Of a stretch of DNA of 64,000 bases, positions 1-8,055 are shown piece after piece. Below the pieces are notes generated by a model. The model saw only the letters and a program-made list of their open reading frames with translations, did no database searches and was not told the origin of the DNA. The position numbers and the translations under genes are program-made. The stretch's first letter is position 1. Each line of letters begins with the position of its first letter. Origin of the DNA: Terriglobia bacterium. GTDB lineage: Bacteria; Acidobacteriota; Terriglobia; Bryobacterales; Bryobacteraceae. Location of the stretch: the NCBI GenBank assembly GCA_021325235.1, contig JAJPHN010000049.1, positions 1 through 64,000 of the forward strand, in the 5' to 3' direction.

Positions 1-103
1 CGTCGTGTGAAAGTCGACTGACATGAACGGCGAAGGAAAGCTACGAACGAGCTAATGAGATCCGGAATTCCTAGCTATGAATGGCACAGTCTTGGCGGGC
101 AGG

Positions 104-241
104 TCAAACTCCCGGCTCCTGCACCTCGAAATCGATCGCATCTCCTTCGTGCAGCTCCGCTTCCTGCATAACGGATTTCGGAATCCTGATCGCGGGCGCG
201 TTGCCCCATTTGGCGACTGCGGTAACGGGGTGTGATCGCAT
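104..241 (-). pseudogene. Truncated MazE/AbrB-type antitoxin (SpoVT-AbrB fold)
   Basis: A 45-codon frame carrying the swapped-hairpin DNA-binding motif of MazE-like antitoxins: KWGNAPAIRIPKSVMQEA, then LHEGDAIDFEV. An AGGA ribosome site lies about 8 bases before the ATG at 241, and a palindrome sits just upstream, so transcription and translation signals look intact. A TGA at 104-106 ends the frame right after the DNA-binding fold. Family members usually continue for 25-40 residues that bind the toxin. The other frames downstream do not clearly restore a conserved tail, and no toxin gene is visible. It may be a decayed antitoxin or a tiny solitary AbrB-like regulator. Recognition of the fold is firm; whether it is functional is not known. 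Confidence 0.6.
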
Positions 242-259
242 CTTGATTTTTCCTGTTTG

Positions 260-279
260 GTATATACATTTGTATATAC
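260..279. promoter_or_regulatory. Perfect inverted repeat, probable autoregulatory operator of the antitoxin
   Basis: Arms GTATATACA and TGTATATAC are separated by two T bases, giving a perfect 9-bp inverted repeat. It lies 18 bases upstream of the antitoxin start at 241 and just before its ribosome site. MazE/Kis-type antitoxins bind AT-rich palindromes of this kind in their own promoters, so an operator is the natural reading. The surrounding DNA is GC-rich, which makes the AT palindrome conspicuous. Confidence 0.6.
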
Positions 280-442
280 TCTGTCGTAGCTGCGTAATGG
301 CAACGAGCATGCTCTCGATCCACCAACCGATCCTCACCAATCTTTGAGAGAGTCTCGCCGCCCGCCAGCGCTATGGTAGTCTGAAAATCGTCGCATTACA
401 CGCTCTATCCGCTCGCTGCGGATCGCCACGACCTTTTCGCTC
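280..442. other. Spacer before the csm operon, no gene seen
   Basis: No conserved reading frame, RNA gene or CRISPR-type repeat was found between the antitoxin operator and csm1. The csm1 frame is open back to a TAG at 377-379 but contains no ATG or GTG before 443. A promoter for csm1 would have to lie here; I could not recognise a convincing -35/-10 pair. Confidence 0.5.
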
Positions 443-1921
443 ATGTCGCTGCAGGTTTTTTTGCAAGCTCGATTGCTCGGCGCCGAAGATTTCCTCTCCG
501 GACAGACCGAGCAAACCGAAACTGTCGGCGATCTGATCGGACGCGGTGCGTGGCTCACCTTATTCGGCGAAGTTCTCCCGCGCGCTTTACTCGCTGAATT
601 GAAGCTTTCGCGCATGCTTCTCGGCTCGAGCAGCGCCGAACAATTTCTGCTGGTGCTGGCCGAAGAAGACATTCCGCGCGCCAACGATTTCCTCAATAAC
701 GCCGGCAGCAAAATCGCAGAGCTTTCTTCGGGCAAGCTCCAACTCGTGTGGGCGAGCACCGAAAATTTAGGTGCGTGGCCAGTGGTGCGCAAGCGCCTGG
801 AGGATGCGTTGGCCGCTCGCGTGTGCTGTCCCATAAGTCAAAGCAGCGCCGGGGAACGGTTCGAGCCTTTTCGAGTGCAAGCCAGCGAAGGGAATGGAGC
901 CGTCTTCGCAAATTTCGCGCAAGTCATCATTTCCGCCCAGACAATCGGCTGGTCGCCGGACGAACCACTGCTCCTCGCCTGGGACACCGGCCGGCACCAA
1001 TGGCGTTTAACAGAGCATGCCGCGCCGGACGAAGACAGTATTCTCTTCCCGCGTCGTTTCGCCATGAATGAGGAAGGCGGCGAACCGGCCAGCCTGCACG
1101 AGCTCGCCGAACGAGCCGAAGGCGCGGACCGCTGGGGTATTCTGCGCGGCGATGTGGATCATTTCGAAATTCAGCTGCGCCGTGCCGCTTCAATCGAAGA
1201 CCACCTGCAGCTCTCGGCGCTTTTTAAACAATTTTTCGCGGGCGAGCTGGCCGTACTCTGCGCGCTCCCCGAGTTCTGGCGCAAGGTGAGCGTAATCTAT
1301 CGCGGGGGTGACGATTTCGTCGTACTCGGCAGCTGGGACGCGCTGATTCTTTTTGCACGTGAATTGCAGCGCCTCTTTGAAAAATTCGCTGAGCAGCATC
1401 TGGCGAACCTTCCGGGCGTGGAGGCCAAGACCATCAGCATGGCGCTGGTGCTTGCGCCTGCGCTCGAGTCTTCTGCCGCGGCAGTGGCCGCCGAGGCATC
1501 CATCGAGCTACGCGCCAGCAAATCCAGTGAACTCGGCTCCATTCATCTCTTCGGACGCACCCTCGAGTGGAAGCGCCTCAACGATGCCGAGGAATTAAAA
1601 GCCGGACTGGTGCGGCTCGTCCGCGAATTTCGCTATCCACCCGGTTACTTAAACGATCTGGCTGCCGTCTATCGGGAAAGTAAAATCGTGCGGGAAACGA
1701 TCGCCGGCAGCTTGCGTCGGGGCAAAGCGCAGCGCATCGACAAGCCCTGGCGGACGTACCTGCGATTGAGCCGCGTCATCCCGCCTCCCCGCGGCAAGGA
1801 ACAAACCAGCGTGCGCAACGCCGTGATCACAAACCTGATCGGAAAGCGCGGCGCTGGTCTGAAATTGAGGCCCTCCGGACGCGTCGGACTCGAATGGGCG
1901 CGACTCGAGGCAAGCGCGTAA
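443..1921 (+). CDS. csm1: Csm1/Cas10, type III-A large subunit without HD nuclease domain
   Basis: Large subunit of the Csm RNA-targeting complex, 492 residues. Residues 1-115 look like the first, degenerate palm domain (RLLGAEDFLSG and QFLLVLAEED strands). The second palm keeps the metal-binding LRGDVDHF (D237, D239) and the cyclase motif YRGGDDFVVLG (GGDD at 288-291). About 200 residues follow as the C-terminal domain. These residues predict cyclic oligoadenylate synthesis from ATP on target RNA binding. Typical Csm1 proteins are about 750-850 residues and start with an HD DNase domain. That domain is missing here, and the upstream sequence is taken up by the antitoxin remnant. The zinc-ribbon cysteines between the palms are also not recognisable (only a CC pair near 130). 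The first ATG in the open frame is at 443. Confidence 0.88.
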   Translation: MSLQVFLQARLLGAEDFLSGQTEQTETVGDLIGRGAWLTLFGEVLPRALLAELKLSRMLLGSSSAEQFLLVLAEEDIPRANDFLNNAGSKIAELSSGKLQLVWASTENLGAWPVVRKRLEDALAARVCCPISQSSAGERFEPFRVQASEGNGAVFANFAQVIISAQTIGWSPDEPLLLAWDTGRHQWRLTEHAAPDEDSILFPRRFAMNEEGGEPASLHELAERAEGADRWGILRGDVDHFEIQLRRAASIEDHLQLSALFKQFFAGELAVLCALPEFWRKVSVIYRGGDDFVVLGSWDALILFARELQRLFEKFAEQHLANLPGVEAKTISMALVLAPALESSAAAVAAEASIELRASKSSELGSIHLFGRTLEWKRLNDAEELKAGLVRLVREFRYPPGYLNDLAAVYRESKIVRETIAGSLRRGKAQRIDKPWRTYLRLSRVIPPPRGKEQTSVRNAVITNLIGKRGAGLKLRPSGRVGLEWARLEASA

Positions 1922-1961
1922 CCGTAACCGCCGGCCCGGGCACATACAGTAAGGACGATCA

Positions 1962-2504
1962 ATGGCTGAAGTAGAAGAGAAAAAGACAGAAGAGCGCCGC
2001 TCAAATGAGAATCGCCCTCCCCGTGAAAATCGCGGTGGCGGCGGTCCGCGTCCGAACGAACGTGGTGAAGGTCGCGGGGACCGTGGTGGTGGTGATCGTG
2101 GTCCGCGCGAAGGCCGCGGCGGTCCCGGTGGACGCCCCGGTGGCGATCGCCGTCCCGAAGGCCCGCCCGAGATCGACCTGGAAAAGCTGATCAGCGACAG
2201 TCTGTATCTCGACAATCAGGCGCACGTCGTCGTCAGCCGCATGCGCGACATGGATTCGGGCACCAAGAGCCAGCTGCGACGCCTCTATAACGCCGTCCGC
2301 CGCGCCACCCGGGCTCCGGAAAACGAGCGCCAGCATGAGTTCGTGATGGTCCGAGCGCGGCTCGCCTACACCATCGCGCGTCACTCCCTGCGCAGCCTCG
2401 ATGCGCTCGAGCGTCTGCTCCTGCAGGTCACGCGCAAAAACGACACCCGCGGCTACGAGCGCTTTCGCGATCTCTTCGAAGCCATCATTGCTTACAACGA
2501 ATAA
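1962..2504 (+). CDS. csm2: Csm2 small subunit with an Arg/Gly-rich N-terminal extension
   Basis: The last 111 residues (70-180) form a helical Csm2 core, IDLEKLISDSLYLDNQ to the C-terminus, with the Arg-rich helices that line the crRNA-target channel in type III-A complexes (MVRARLAYTIARHS). Residues 17-68 are almost only Gly, Arg, Pro, Asp, Glu and Asn, with repeated RGG/GRGG units, and are surely disordered. Ordinary Csm2 proteins are about 120-150 residues and lack such a tail. AAGGA sits nine bases before the ATG, so the long start is well supported. The gene lies 40 bases after csm1 and 14 before csm3. The RG-rich part may bind RNA or other subunits; that is inference. Confidence 0.85.
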   Translation: MAEVEEKKTEERRSNENRPPRENRGGGGPRPNERGEGRGDRGGGDRGPREGRGGPGGRPGGDRRPEGPPEIDLEKLISDSLYLDNQAHVVVSRMRDMDSGTKSQLRRLYNAVRRATRAPENERQHEFVMVRARLAYTIARHSLRSLDALERLLLQVTRKNDTRGYERFRDLFEAIIAYNE

Positions 2505-2518
2505 GGCCCATCACACGC

Positions 2519-3352
2519 ATGAGTTCCCATACCGCAGAAACCGAACTGACGTTCTTAGGAAAGCTGGTGCTCGAAGGCGAAATCACCTGCCAGACCGGGC
2601 TGCACATCGGCGCTGGTAAAGGCTCGCTTGAAATTGGGGGCGCCGACAATCCCGTGGTCAAAGACGCCTTCGGCATCCCGTACATCCCCGGCAGCTCTCT
2701 GCGCGGCCGTCTGCGCTCGCTGCTGGAACAAACCATGGGTCTGGCCGTTCCGAGCGAGCTGGTCTATCTTTCCAAGCGCCGCGGCCAGGAAGTGCGCATT
2801 CACCAGAGCGAACGTCCCGACGACGAGATCTGCATCCTGTTCGGCCGCAACTCTGGCCGTATGGAGCGCGTTGCGGGCGAAAGCACCGAATCCTCCGCCG
2901 CCACTCCCGCCCGCCTCACCGTCTACGATGCGCCGCTGGTGGTCGATAGCATCACCTCGCAGATGCGCGAAAATCTCGATGACGAGCTGACCGAAGTCAA
3001 GAGCGAAAATGCGGTCGATCGCATCACCTCGCAGGCCAATCCGCGCACGCTCGAGCGTGTTCCGGCGGGCGCCCGGTTCCGCTTCCGGCTCGTTCTCGAC
3101 GTGCTCTGCAATGAAGACAAGCCGCTGCTGGCGCGCGTAGCTGAAGGTCTCCGACTGCTTGAAGACGATGCGCTCGGCGGCGGTGGCAGCCGCGGCAATG
3201 GGCGCGTCTCTTTCGGCAATCTGAATCTGATCTGGCGCGGCAAGGACTATTACGCCAAAGGTGCGCCCGAAACGTCCCTGCTCTCAGGCTCAGACCTCGC
3301 ACAGTTCCAGCAGTTCGCCAGCTCGGACGACCTCGCGGAAAAGCTCGCCTGA
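2519..3352 (+). CDS. csm3: Csm3, Cas7-type backbone RNase subunit
   Basis: RAMP backbone protein that wraps the crRNA and cuts target RNA at 6-nt steps. The first half contains TGLHIGAG, then IGGADNPVVKD, where D43 matches the catalytic Asp of Csm3, and YIPGSSLRGRLRSLL, the conserved first-helix motif. A Gly-rich loop, LGGGGSRGNGR, follows near residues 222-234. At 277 residues it is somewhat longer than the roughly 215-240 usual for the family. Retention of the Asp predicts active target-RNA cleavage. Its stop codon is immediately followed by the csm4 start, so the two are probably translationally coupled. Confidence 0.92.
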   Translation: MSSHTAETELTFLGKLVLEGEITCQTGLHIGAGKGSLEIGGADNPVVKDAFGIPYIPGSSLRGRLRSLLEQTMGLAVPSELVYLSKRRGQEVRIHQSERPDDEICILFGRNSGRMERVAGESTESSAATPARLTVYDAPLVVDSITSQMRENLDDELTEVKSENAVDRITSQANPRTLERVPAGARFRFRLVLDVLCNEDKPLLARVAEGLRLLEDDALGGGGSRGNGRVSFGNLNLIWRGKDYYAKGAPETSLLSGSDLAQFQQFASSDDLAEKLA

Positions 3353-4657
3353 ATGCCGTCTGCCCTGTTGATCCGGCTTCGGCCACGCGGACCCTGGCGC
3401 TATGGCCCGGCTGACGGCGCGCACGACGGAGTCGACCAACTCTATCGCAGCGACCGACTGTTTTCCGCCGTAACGCTCGCCATGCAGAAGCTCGGCTATC
3501 TGGAAGAGTGGCTGGACTCGACTGCCCGCGCCTCGCAGTCCGGCATCGCGTTCAGTTCGTTTTTTCCGTTTCAGGGCGACACGCTGTTCGCCATCCCTCC
3601 TGCGAGCATCTGGCCGCCTCCCACGGCTCAGGTGACAGCTCCGAATCCCGTATTCCTGGCCAAGATTCGCTGGAAATCGGTCTCCTTTGTGCCGCTATCG
3701 GTTATAGACACGCTGCTCACCGGCGGCTCCATTCTGGCCGAACACTGGCTGCCCGATTCCGAGAGCAGTTGCTTGTTGCGGCGCGACCGTCCGAGCGCGC
3801 CCCCAATGCGCGTAGCCATCCGGCAGACGGTGCGGGTTGACCGGTTAACCCGCAAAGCACACGCGCCCGCGGCCGCGGCCGCTGTCGAATTCGAACCCAA
3901 TGCCGGACTGTGGACGCTGGCTCGTTTCAAAAACGAAGCCATTGAGGATACCTGGGGCGAACGGCTGAAAGGCGCTTTCCGGCTGCTGGCCGATTCCGGA
4001 TTTGGCGGGCGCCGGTCGAGCGGCTGGGGCCAATCGCACGAACCCGAGTTCAGCCGGGGCGAATGGCCTGGCTTCGTTTTTCCAAAACTGGCTCGCGCGA
4101 TCCGGAGTTCGAATGGCAGTTCGCGCTACTGGCTGCTTTCGCTCTTTGTTCCCGGCGCGCAGGATAGCGTCGACTGGCGCGCAGGAAATTACCAGCTCGT
4201 CACCCGGGCCGGACGAATCGAGAATGGCGCAGGCAGTGGCGCGGAAAAGAAATCACTCCGCATGATCGCGGAAGGCTCCGTGCTCGCAGCAGCAGGCGAG
4301 CCGGCAGGAGCAGCCGTGGATGTCGCTCCCGATCACTTCGCCCATCCGGTCTATCGCGCTGGGATCGCGCTAGCCCTCGAATTGCCCGAGATCGCTGAGG
4401 CTGCCCCGGTCGAGGAACCGCAAACCGAAGAAGCCGTGATCGAGCCCTGCGAACCCGGAATCGAAACCAGCGAGCGTGAGCGAGCGAATCCGGATCAAAC
4501 CGCCATCGTCGCCGACGAACCCGGAACTCCCTCCCAACCCGAAGAATTTGGGAACGGAGCCAGGGAGCCTGAGCAACCCGGCTCGGACCCCGAGCCGCCT
4601 GGCGCTACCGAAGAGCAACCGGCCACAACGCACGAAGAGGGTGACGATGCAATATAA
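3353..4657 (+). CDS. csm4: Csm4, Cas5-type crRNA 5'-tag subunit with long acidic tail
   Basis: Cas5-like RAMP that caps the 5' end of the crRNA and contacts Csm1. Family signs are the N-terminal strand SALLIRLRPRGPWRYG, the DQLYRSDRLFSAV segment near residue 30, and the Gly-rich loop DSGFGGRRSSGWGQ at about 215-227. The folded part ends near residue 345. Residues 346-434 are a low-complexity tail rich in Glu, Asp and Pro (repeats such as EEPQTEE, PEQPGSDPEPPG). Csm4 is normally about 300 residues, so the tail is an addition. The start abuts the csm3 stop, and the last 11 bases overlap csm5. Confidence 0.88.
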   Translation: MPSALLIRLRPRGPWRYGPADGAHDGVDQLYRSDRLFSAVTLAMQKLGYLEEWLDSTARASQSGIAFSSFFPFQGDTLFAIPPASIWPPPTAQVTAPNPVFLAKIRWKSVSFVPLSVIDTLLTGGSILAEHWLPDSESSCLLRRDRPSAPPMRVAIRQTVRVDRLTRKAHAPAAAAAVEFEPNAGLWTLARFKNEAIEDTWGERLKGAFRLLADSGFGGRRSSGWGQSHEPEFSRGEWPGFVFPKLARAIRSSNGSSRYWLLSLFVPGAQDSVDWRAGNYQLVTRAGRIENGAGSGAEKKSLRMIAEGSVLAAAGEPAGAAVDVAPDHFAHPVYRAGIALALELPEIAEAAPVEEPQTEEAVIEPCEPGIETSERERANPDQTAIVADEPGTPSQPEEFGNGAREPEQPGSDPEPPGATEEQPATTHEEGDDAI

Positions 4658-5786
4658 CGTAACCGCCCTCACACCCCTGCTCGTCGGCGATGGCCGCGAA
4701 CTCTCGCCAATCGACTACATGGTCTGGAAAGACCAGGTCAACGTGCTCGATCAGGCCCGCATTTTTCGCCTGCTCGCCCGAGGCCCGCGTCTCGAAGGCT
4801 ATCTGACCCAGCTCCGTAAAGCCAGCAAGCTCGATTTTGCTTCCTGGGGCGGGTTCGCTCAGAATTTTTCGCAGCGGCGCATCCCATTCGAATCAGCCGA
4901 TCTAACCGCAATCTGGAACGCCGCAGCCTCCGAGTCGCTGTTTATCCCGACGTTCGCAGCCGAAACGCGGGGCAATTATCTACCCGGGTCCGCGCTCAAG
5001 GGCGCCTTGCGAACCGGTCTGGTTTTCAGCCGGTGGTCCCCTGCTATCGTCGAAAAACTCGCCTCCTCGATAGAGGAACGGGTTCCGCGCCGCGCCGCCG
5101 AACCGGCCGAATCGAATGCCGGGGCTTCGCAGGTCAGGATTTTCGGGATTAGCGATAGCCGGAGCATACCGCCGACAGCGTTCAAGGTGTTCCTGACGCG
5201 GACCGCCTCGCTCGATACGCGCCAGCCCGGAAAACCGCAGCTGGCCTGGAAAGTAGCCGGGCGCGGCAGCGTGGCCGGATCGCGCGCCTCCGACTCCACA
5301 CCGATTTTTGCGGAAATGGCCGCTCCCGGAACCACCTTCTCCGGCGAATGGCTGGAACGATCCTTTCTCGAAAATCCGGAGCTGACGCGCGCGCTCGGCT
5401 GGCGATCGGTGCCTGATCTTGCCGGAATTTTCAATGCGGCCAACGAGTTTGCAGCCGCGCAACTCAAACTTCATGCGCAGTTCGCCGAGATGGCGGGCCT
5501 GGAACGCGTGCAATCCGCCCTTGCACGCCTGGAAGCGGAACTAGCAGCCGCGCGCGAAAAACCGCTCAGCTGTCTGATCGCGCTGGGCTGGGGTGCCGGC
5601 TTTCTTTCGAAAGCGGCCGTTCTCGACACGGATAACGCCGCTTACCGGAAAATTCTCAGGGCAGTACCAGCGATTGGCAGGAGCCTGCGCGACAACGTTC
5701 CCTTTCCGAAGACCCGCCATGTCGTATTTCAAGGCGGCCAACCGGCAACGCTGCCAGGTTGGGTACGCCTCGAACTACAGCACTGA
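4647..5786 (+). CDS. csm5: Csm5, Cas7-type subunit at the crRNA 3' side
   Basis: RAMP protein of the Csm complex, 379 residues, needed for crRNA maturation and for closing the 3' end of the backbone. It begins MQYNVTALTPLLVGDG, the usual Csm5 first strand, and has YLPGSALKGALRTGLVF near residues 110-127, the conserved Csm5/RAMP helix. A Gly-rich segment, ALGWGAGFLSKAAV, lies toward the C-terminus. The frame is open further upstream, but ATG 4647 with GAGG close before it gives the natural N-terminus and an 11-base overlap with csm4. It is the last csm gene; 125 bases follow before the next ORF. Confidence 0.88.
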   Translation: MQYNVTALTPLLVGDGRELSPIDYMVWKDQVNVLDQARIFRLLARGPRLEGYLTQLRKASKLDFASWGGFAQNFSQRRIPFESADLTAIWNAAASESLFIPTFAAETRGNYLPGSALKGALRTGLVFSRWSPAIVEKLASSIEERVPRRAAEPAESNAGASQVRIFGISDSRSIPPTAFKVFLTRTASLDTRQPGKPQLAWKVAGRGSVAGSRASDSTPIFAEMAAPGTTFSGEWLERSFLENPELTRALGWRSVPDLAGIFNAANEFAAAQLKLHAQFAEMAGLERVQSALARLEAELAAAREKPLSCLIALGWGAGFLSKAAVLDTDNAAYRKILRAVPAIGRSLRDNVPFPKTRHVVFQGGQPATLPGWVRLELQH

Positions 5787-5911
5787 AACTTCTGGTACAA
5801 CCCGGCCACTAGTTTTTCATGAAGTTGGCGCCGGAATTGCCGATAAGGCTCAGTATGATGGGTATGTTGGGCCGTTTGTCAGCTCGAAGCTGGGGCGGAT
5901 TGGATTAATCG

Positions 5912-6826
5912 ATGCAAAACGCGATCTACAACGCTTACTTCGGCTTCAAAGAAAATCCGTTTAATATCAGCCCGGATCCGGAGTTTCTGTACCGCAGCCC
6001 GCAGCACGAAGAAGCGCTGGCGAATCTGACCTACGGCGTTCGAAGCCGCCGCGGGTTTATTGTGCTGACCGGCGAAGTCGGTACGGGCAAGACGACCATG
6101 CTCGAGTGCCTGCGCGACGTGCTCGATGCCCAGCGCACCGAATTCGCATTTATTTTCAATTCGCGCCTCACGCCCGACCAGTTTTTCGAAATGATGGCCT
6201 ACGATTTCGATCTGAAATGCGATCGGAAATCGAAAACGGACGTCCTTTTCGCGCTGAATAATCTGCTGCTGGAGCAGGCTCATCGGAACCGCACCTGCGT
6301 GCTGATCGTGGATGAGGCGCACAATCTCGAGTGGGAAGTGCTCGAAGAGATCCGCCTGCTCGGAAACCTGGAAAACCGGCAAGGCAAGCTGCTGCAGATC
6401 ATCCTTTCCGGCCAGCCGGAGCTCGACCGCAAACTGGACGCGCCCAATCTGCGCCAGCTCAAGCAGCGGGTCGTGCTGCGCTGCACGTTGAACCCGCTCA
6501 CCCCGGAAGAAACAGCCGCTTACGTGGGAACACGAATGGCACGGGCCGGCATGCCGAACCAGCGCGTTTTTTCTCCGGAGATGCTGGAGGAGATCCACCA
6601 CCGCGCCCGCGGTATCCCGCGGGTAATCAACCTGCTTTGCGACAACCTGCTCGTCACGGCCTTCGCCATGGAACAGCGCACGGCAACGGAAGAGATGCTG
6701 GACGAAGTCTGCCAGGATCTGCGCCTCGACTGGCCCGGTTCTGCTCGCGACCGGCGTGGACGCGGACGTTATGAGACGGCCGACGAGCCATACCCGCACG
6801 TTTCGCTGCCCGGCCGCGGCGATTAA
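5912..6826 (+). CDS. ExeA-like AAA+ ATPase
   Basis: 304-residue P-loop ATPase of the ExeA/general-secretion ATPase family. It opens with YFGFKENPFNISPDPEFLY, the family signature for a small N-terminal lobe. Walker A (GEVGTGKTT) is at 54-62, Walker B (VLIVDEAHNL) at 130-139, a sensor segment ILSGQPELDRK follows, and RGIPRVINLLCDNLL closes the lid. Members serve in secretin assembly, polysaccharide export or transposition-related roles. No peptidoglycan-binding domain is attached, and no secretion or transposase gene is nearby. It lies 125 bases after csm5 on the same strand, so co-transcription is possible, but nothing in the protein links it to CRISPR. It overlaps the sigma-factor gene tail to tail by four bases. 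Confidence 0.85.
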   Translation: MQNAIYNAYFGFKENPFNISPDPEFLYRSPQHEEALANLTYGVRSRRGFIVLTGEVGTGKTTMLECLRDVLDAQRTEFAFIFNSRLTPDQFFEMMAYDFDLKCDRKSKTDVLFALNNLLLEQAHRNRTCVLIVDEAHNLEWEVLEEIRLLGNLENRQGKLLQIILSGQPELDRKLDAPNLRQLKQRVVLRCTLNPLTPEETAAYVGTRMARAGMPNQRVFSPEMLEEIHHRARGIPRVINLLCDNLLVTAFAMEQRTATEEMLDEVCQDLRLDWPGSARDRRGRGRYETADEPYPHVSLPGRGD

Positions 6827-8055
6827 GCCGGTTCGCGCAGCCGCGCCGCTCTCGTCAATAAATAATCCCGCTCCGGAAGGCTGGTCGTCCCGCCCGCTGC
6901 CCGCTCATAATATTCGAGCGCCGCTCTTCGATCGCCCGCCATTTCCAACAAATGCGCGCGCACGGCATAAAGCCGGTGATGTTCTGTCAACCGATCATCT
7001 TTTTCGATCTGCTCCAGCATGTTGAGACCGGTACTCGGACCATCGACCATCGCGCGCGCAACCGCGTAATTCAACCGCACCATCGGATTATCGCCAATTC
7101 GCACCAGCAGCGAGTACAGGGCGACGATCTGCGGCCAGTCGGTTTGCTCCCACGTTTCGGCTTCGTCGTGAACGGCCGCTATGGCCGCCTGTAGCTGATA
7201 CGGTCCGACCCCGCCCTTGGGCAGAGTCTCGGAAAGCAGCGCAACCCCTTCTTCGATCAGCGCGCGATTCCATAATCGCCGGTCCTGCTCGGAAAGCGGA
7301 ATCAATTCGCCAGCGCTGCCGGTTCGAGCGCTGCGTCGCGCATCGGTGAGCAGCATGAGCGCAAGCAATCCAGCGGCCTCCGGCTCTGTCGGCAGACGTT
7401 CGCGTACAAGCCGTGCCAGGCGAATGGCCTCACCGGAAAGTTCGACCCGCGTAAGTTCGGGGCCTGTGCTGCTTGCGTATCCCTCGTTGAAAATGAGGTA
7501 CAGCACGTGCAGAACGCTGCGCAGCCGGTCGTTCCACTGGCTTCGTTCCGGCATTTCAAAGCGCATTCCGGAAGACTTGACCGTCTGCTTCGCCCGGCTG
7601 ATCCGCTGCGCCATGGTCGCTTCGGGCACGAAAAAGGCGTTCGCGATTTCCGCCGTGGTCAACCCGCCGACCGCGCGCAGCGTAAGCGCAATCGCCGAGG
7701 AAGGCGTCAGAGCAGGATGGCAGCATAGGAAAAGCAGCAGCAGCGTGTCATCTTCGGCCTCGATCAGCGGCAGTTTCTCACTGACCGTCTCGACCGCTGC
7801 CTCGCTTTCCCGCCGCTTTCTGGCCTCTTCACGGCGCAGCGCATCCGTCATTTTGTTGGACGCCACTCGAATCAGCCAGGCGCGCGGGTTATCCGGTATG
7901 CCATCGCGCGGCCACTGCGCTGTCGCTGCGACCAGCGCTTCCTGAACTGCATCTTCCGCATCCGCAAAATTGCGAAAGCGCCGCAGCAAAGCGCCGAGCA
8001 CTTCCGGCGCCTCCCGCCGCAGCAGCAGATCAAGACTTGCATCCGCCGCGTTCAT
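6823..8055 (-). CDS. ECF sigma factor, ECF42 type with C-terminal helical extension
   Basis: 410-residue extracytoplasmic-function sigma factor. The sigma-2 region (FADAEDAVQEALVAA, then NPRAWLIRVASNKMTDALRR) binds core polymerase and the -10 box. The sigma-4 region (LTTAEIANAFFVPEATMAQRIS) is the helix-turn-helix for -35. A long C-terminal part with FNEGYASSTG and TPR-like helices replaces an anti-sigma factor and typifies the ECF42/DUF6596 group. ECF42 genes sit next to YCII/DGPF genes, as here, where the start overlaps the upstream YCII stop by ATGA. No anti-sigma factor is visible. The signal and regulon are unknown. Confidence 0.9.
   Translation of the reverse strand: MNAADASLDLLLRREAPEVLGALLRRFRNFADAEDAVQEALVAATAQWPRDGIPDNPRAWLIRVASNKMTDALRREEARKRRESEAAVETVSEKLPLIEAEDDTLLLLFLCCHPALTPSSAIALTLRAVGGLTTAEIANAFFVPEATMAQRISRAKQTVKSSGMRFEMPERSQWNDRLRSVLHVLYLIFNEGYASSTGPELTRVELSGEAIRLARLVRERLPTEPEAAGLLALMLLTDARRSARTGSAGELIPLSEQDRRLWNRALIEEGVALLSETLPKGGVGPYQLQAAIAAVHDEAETWEQTDWPQIVALYSLLVRIGDNPMVRLNYAVARAMVDGPSTGLNMLEQIEKDDRLTEHHRLYAVRAHLLEMAGDRRAALEYYERAAGGTTSLPERDYLLTRAARLREPA

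Noticed and set aside
104-106. Recoded TGA in the antitoxin frame
   Set aside because: Reading on gives PARQDCAIHS and a stop, with no match to the family and no hairpin; truncation is simpler.
1-5911. CRISPR repeat array near the csm operon
   Set aside because: No direct repeats of 28-40 bases with regular spacers were found in the sequence before or behind the operon.
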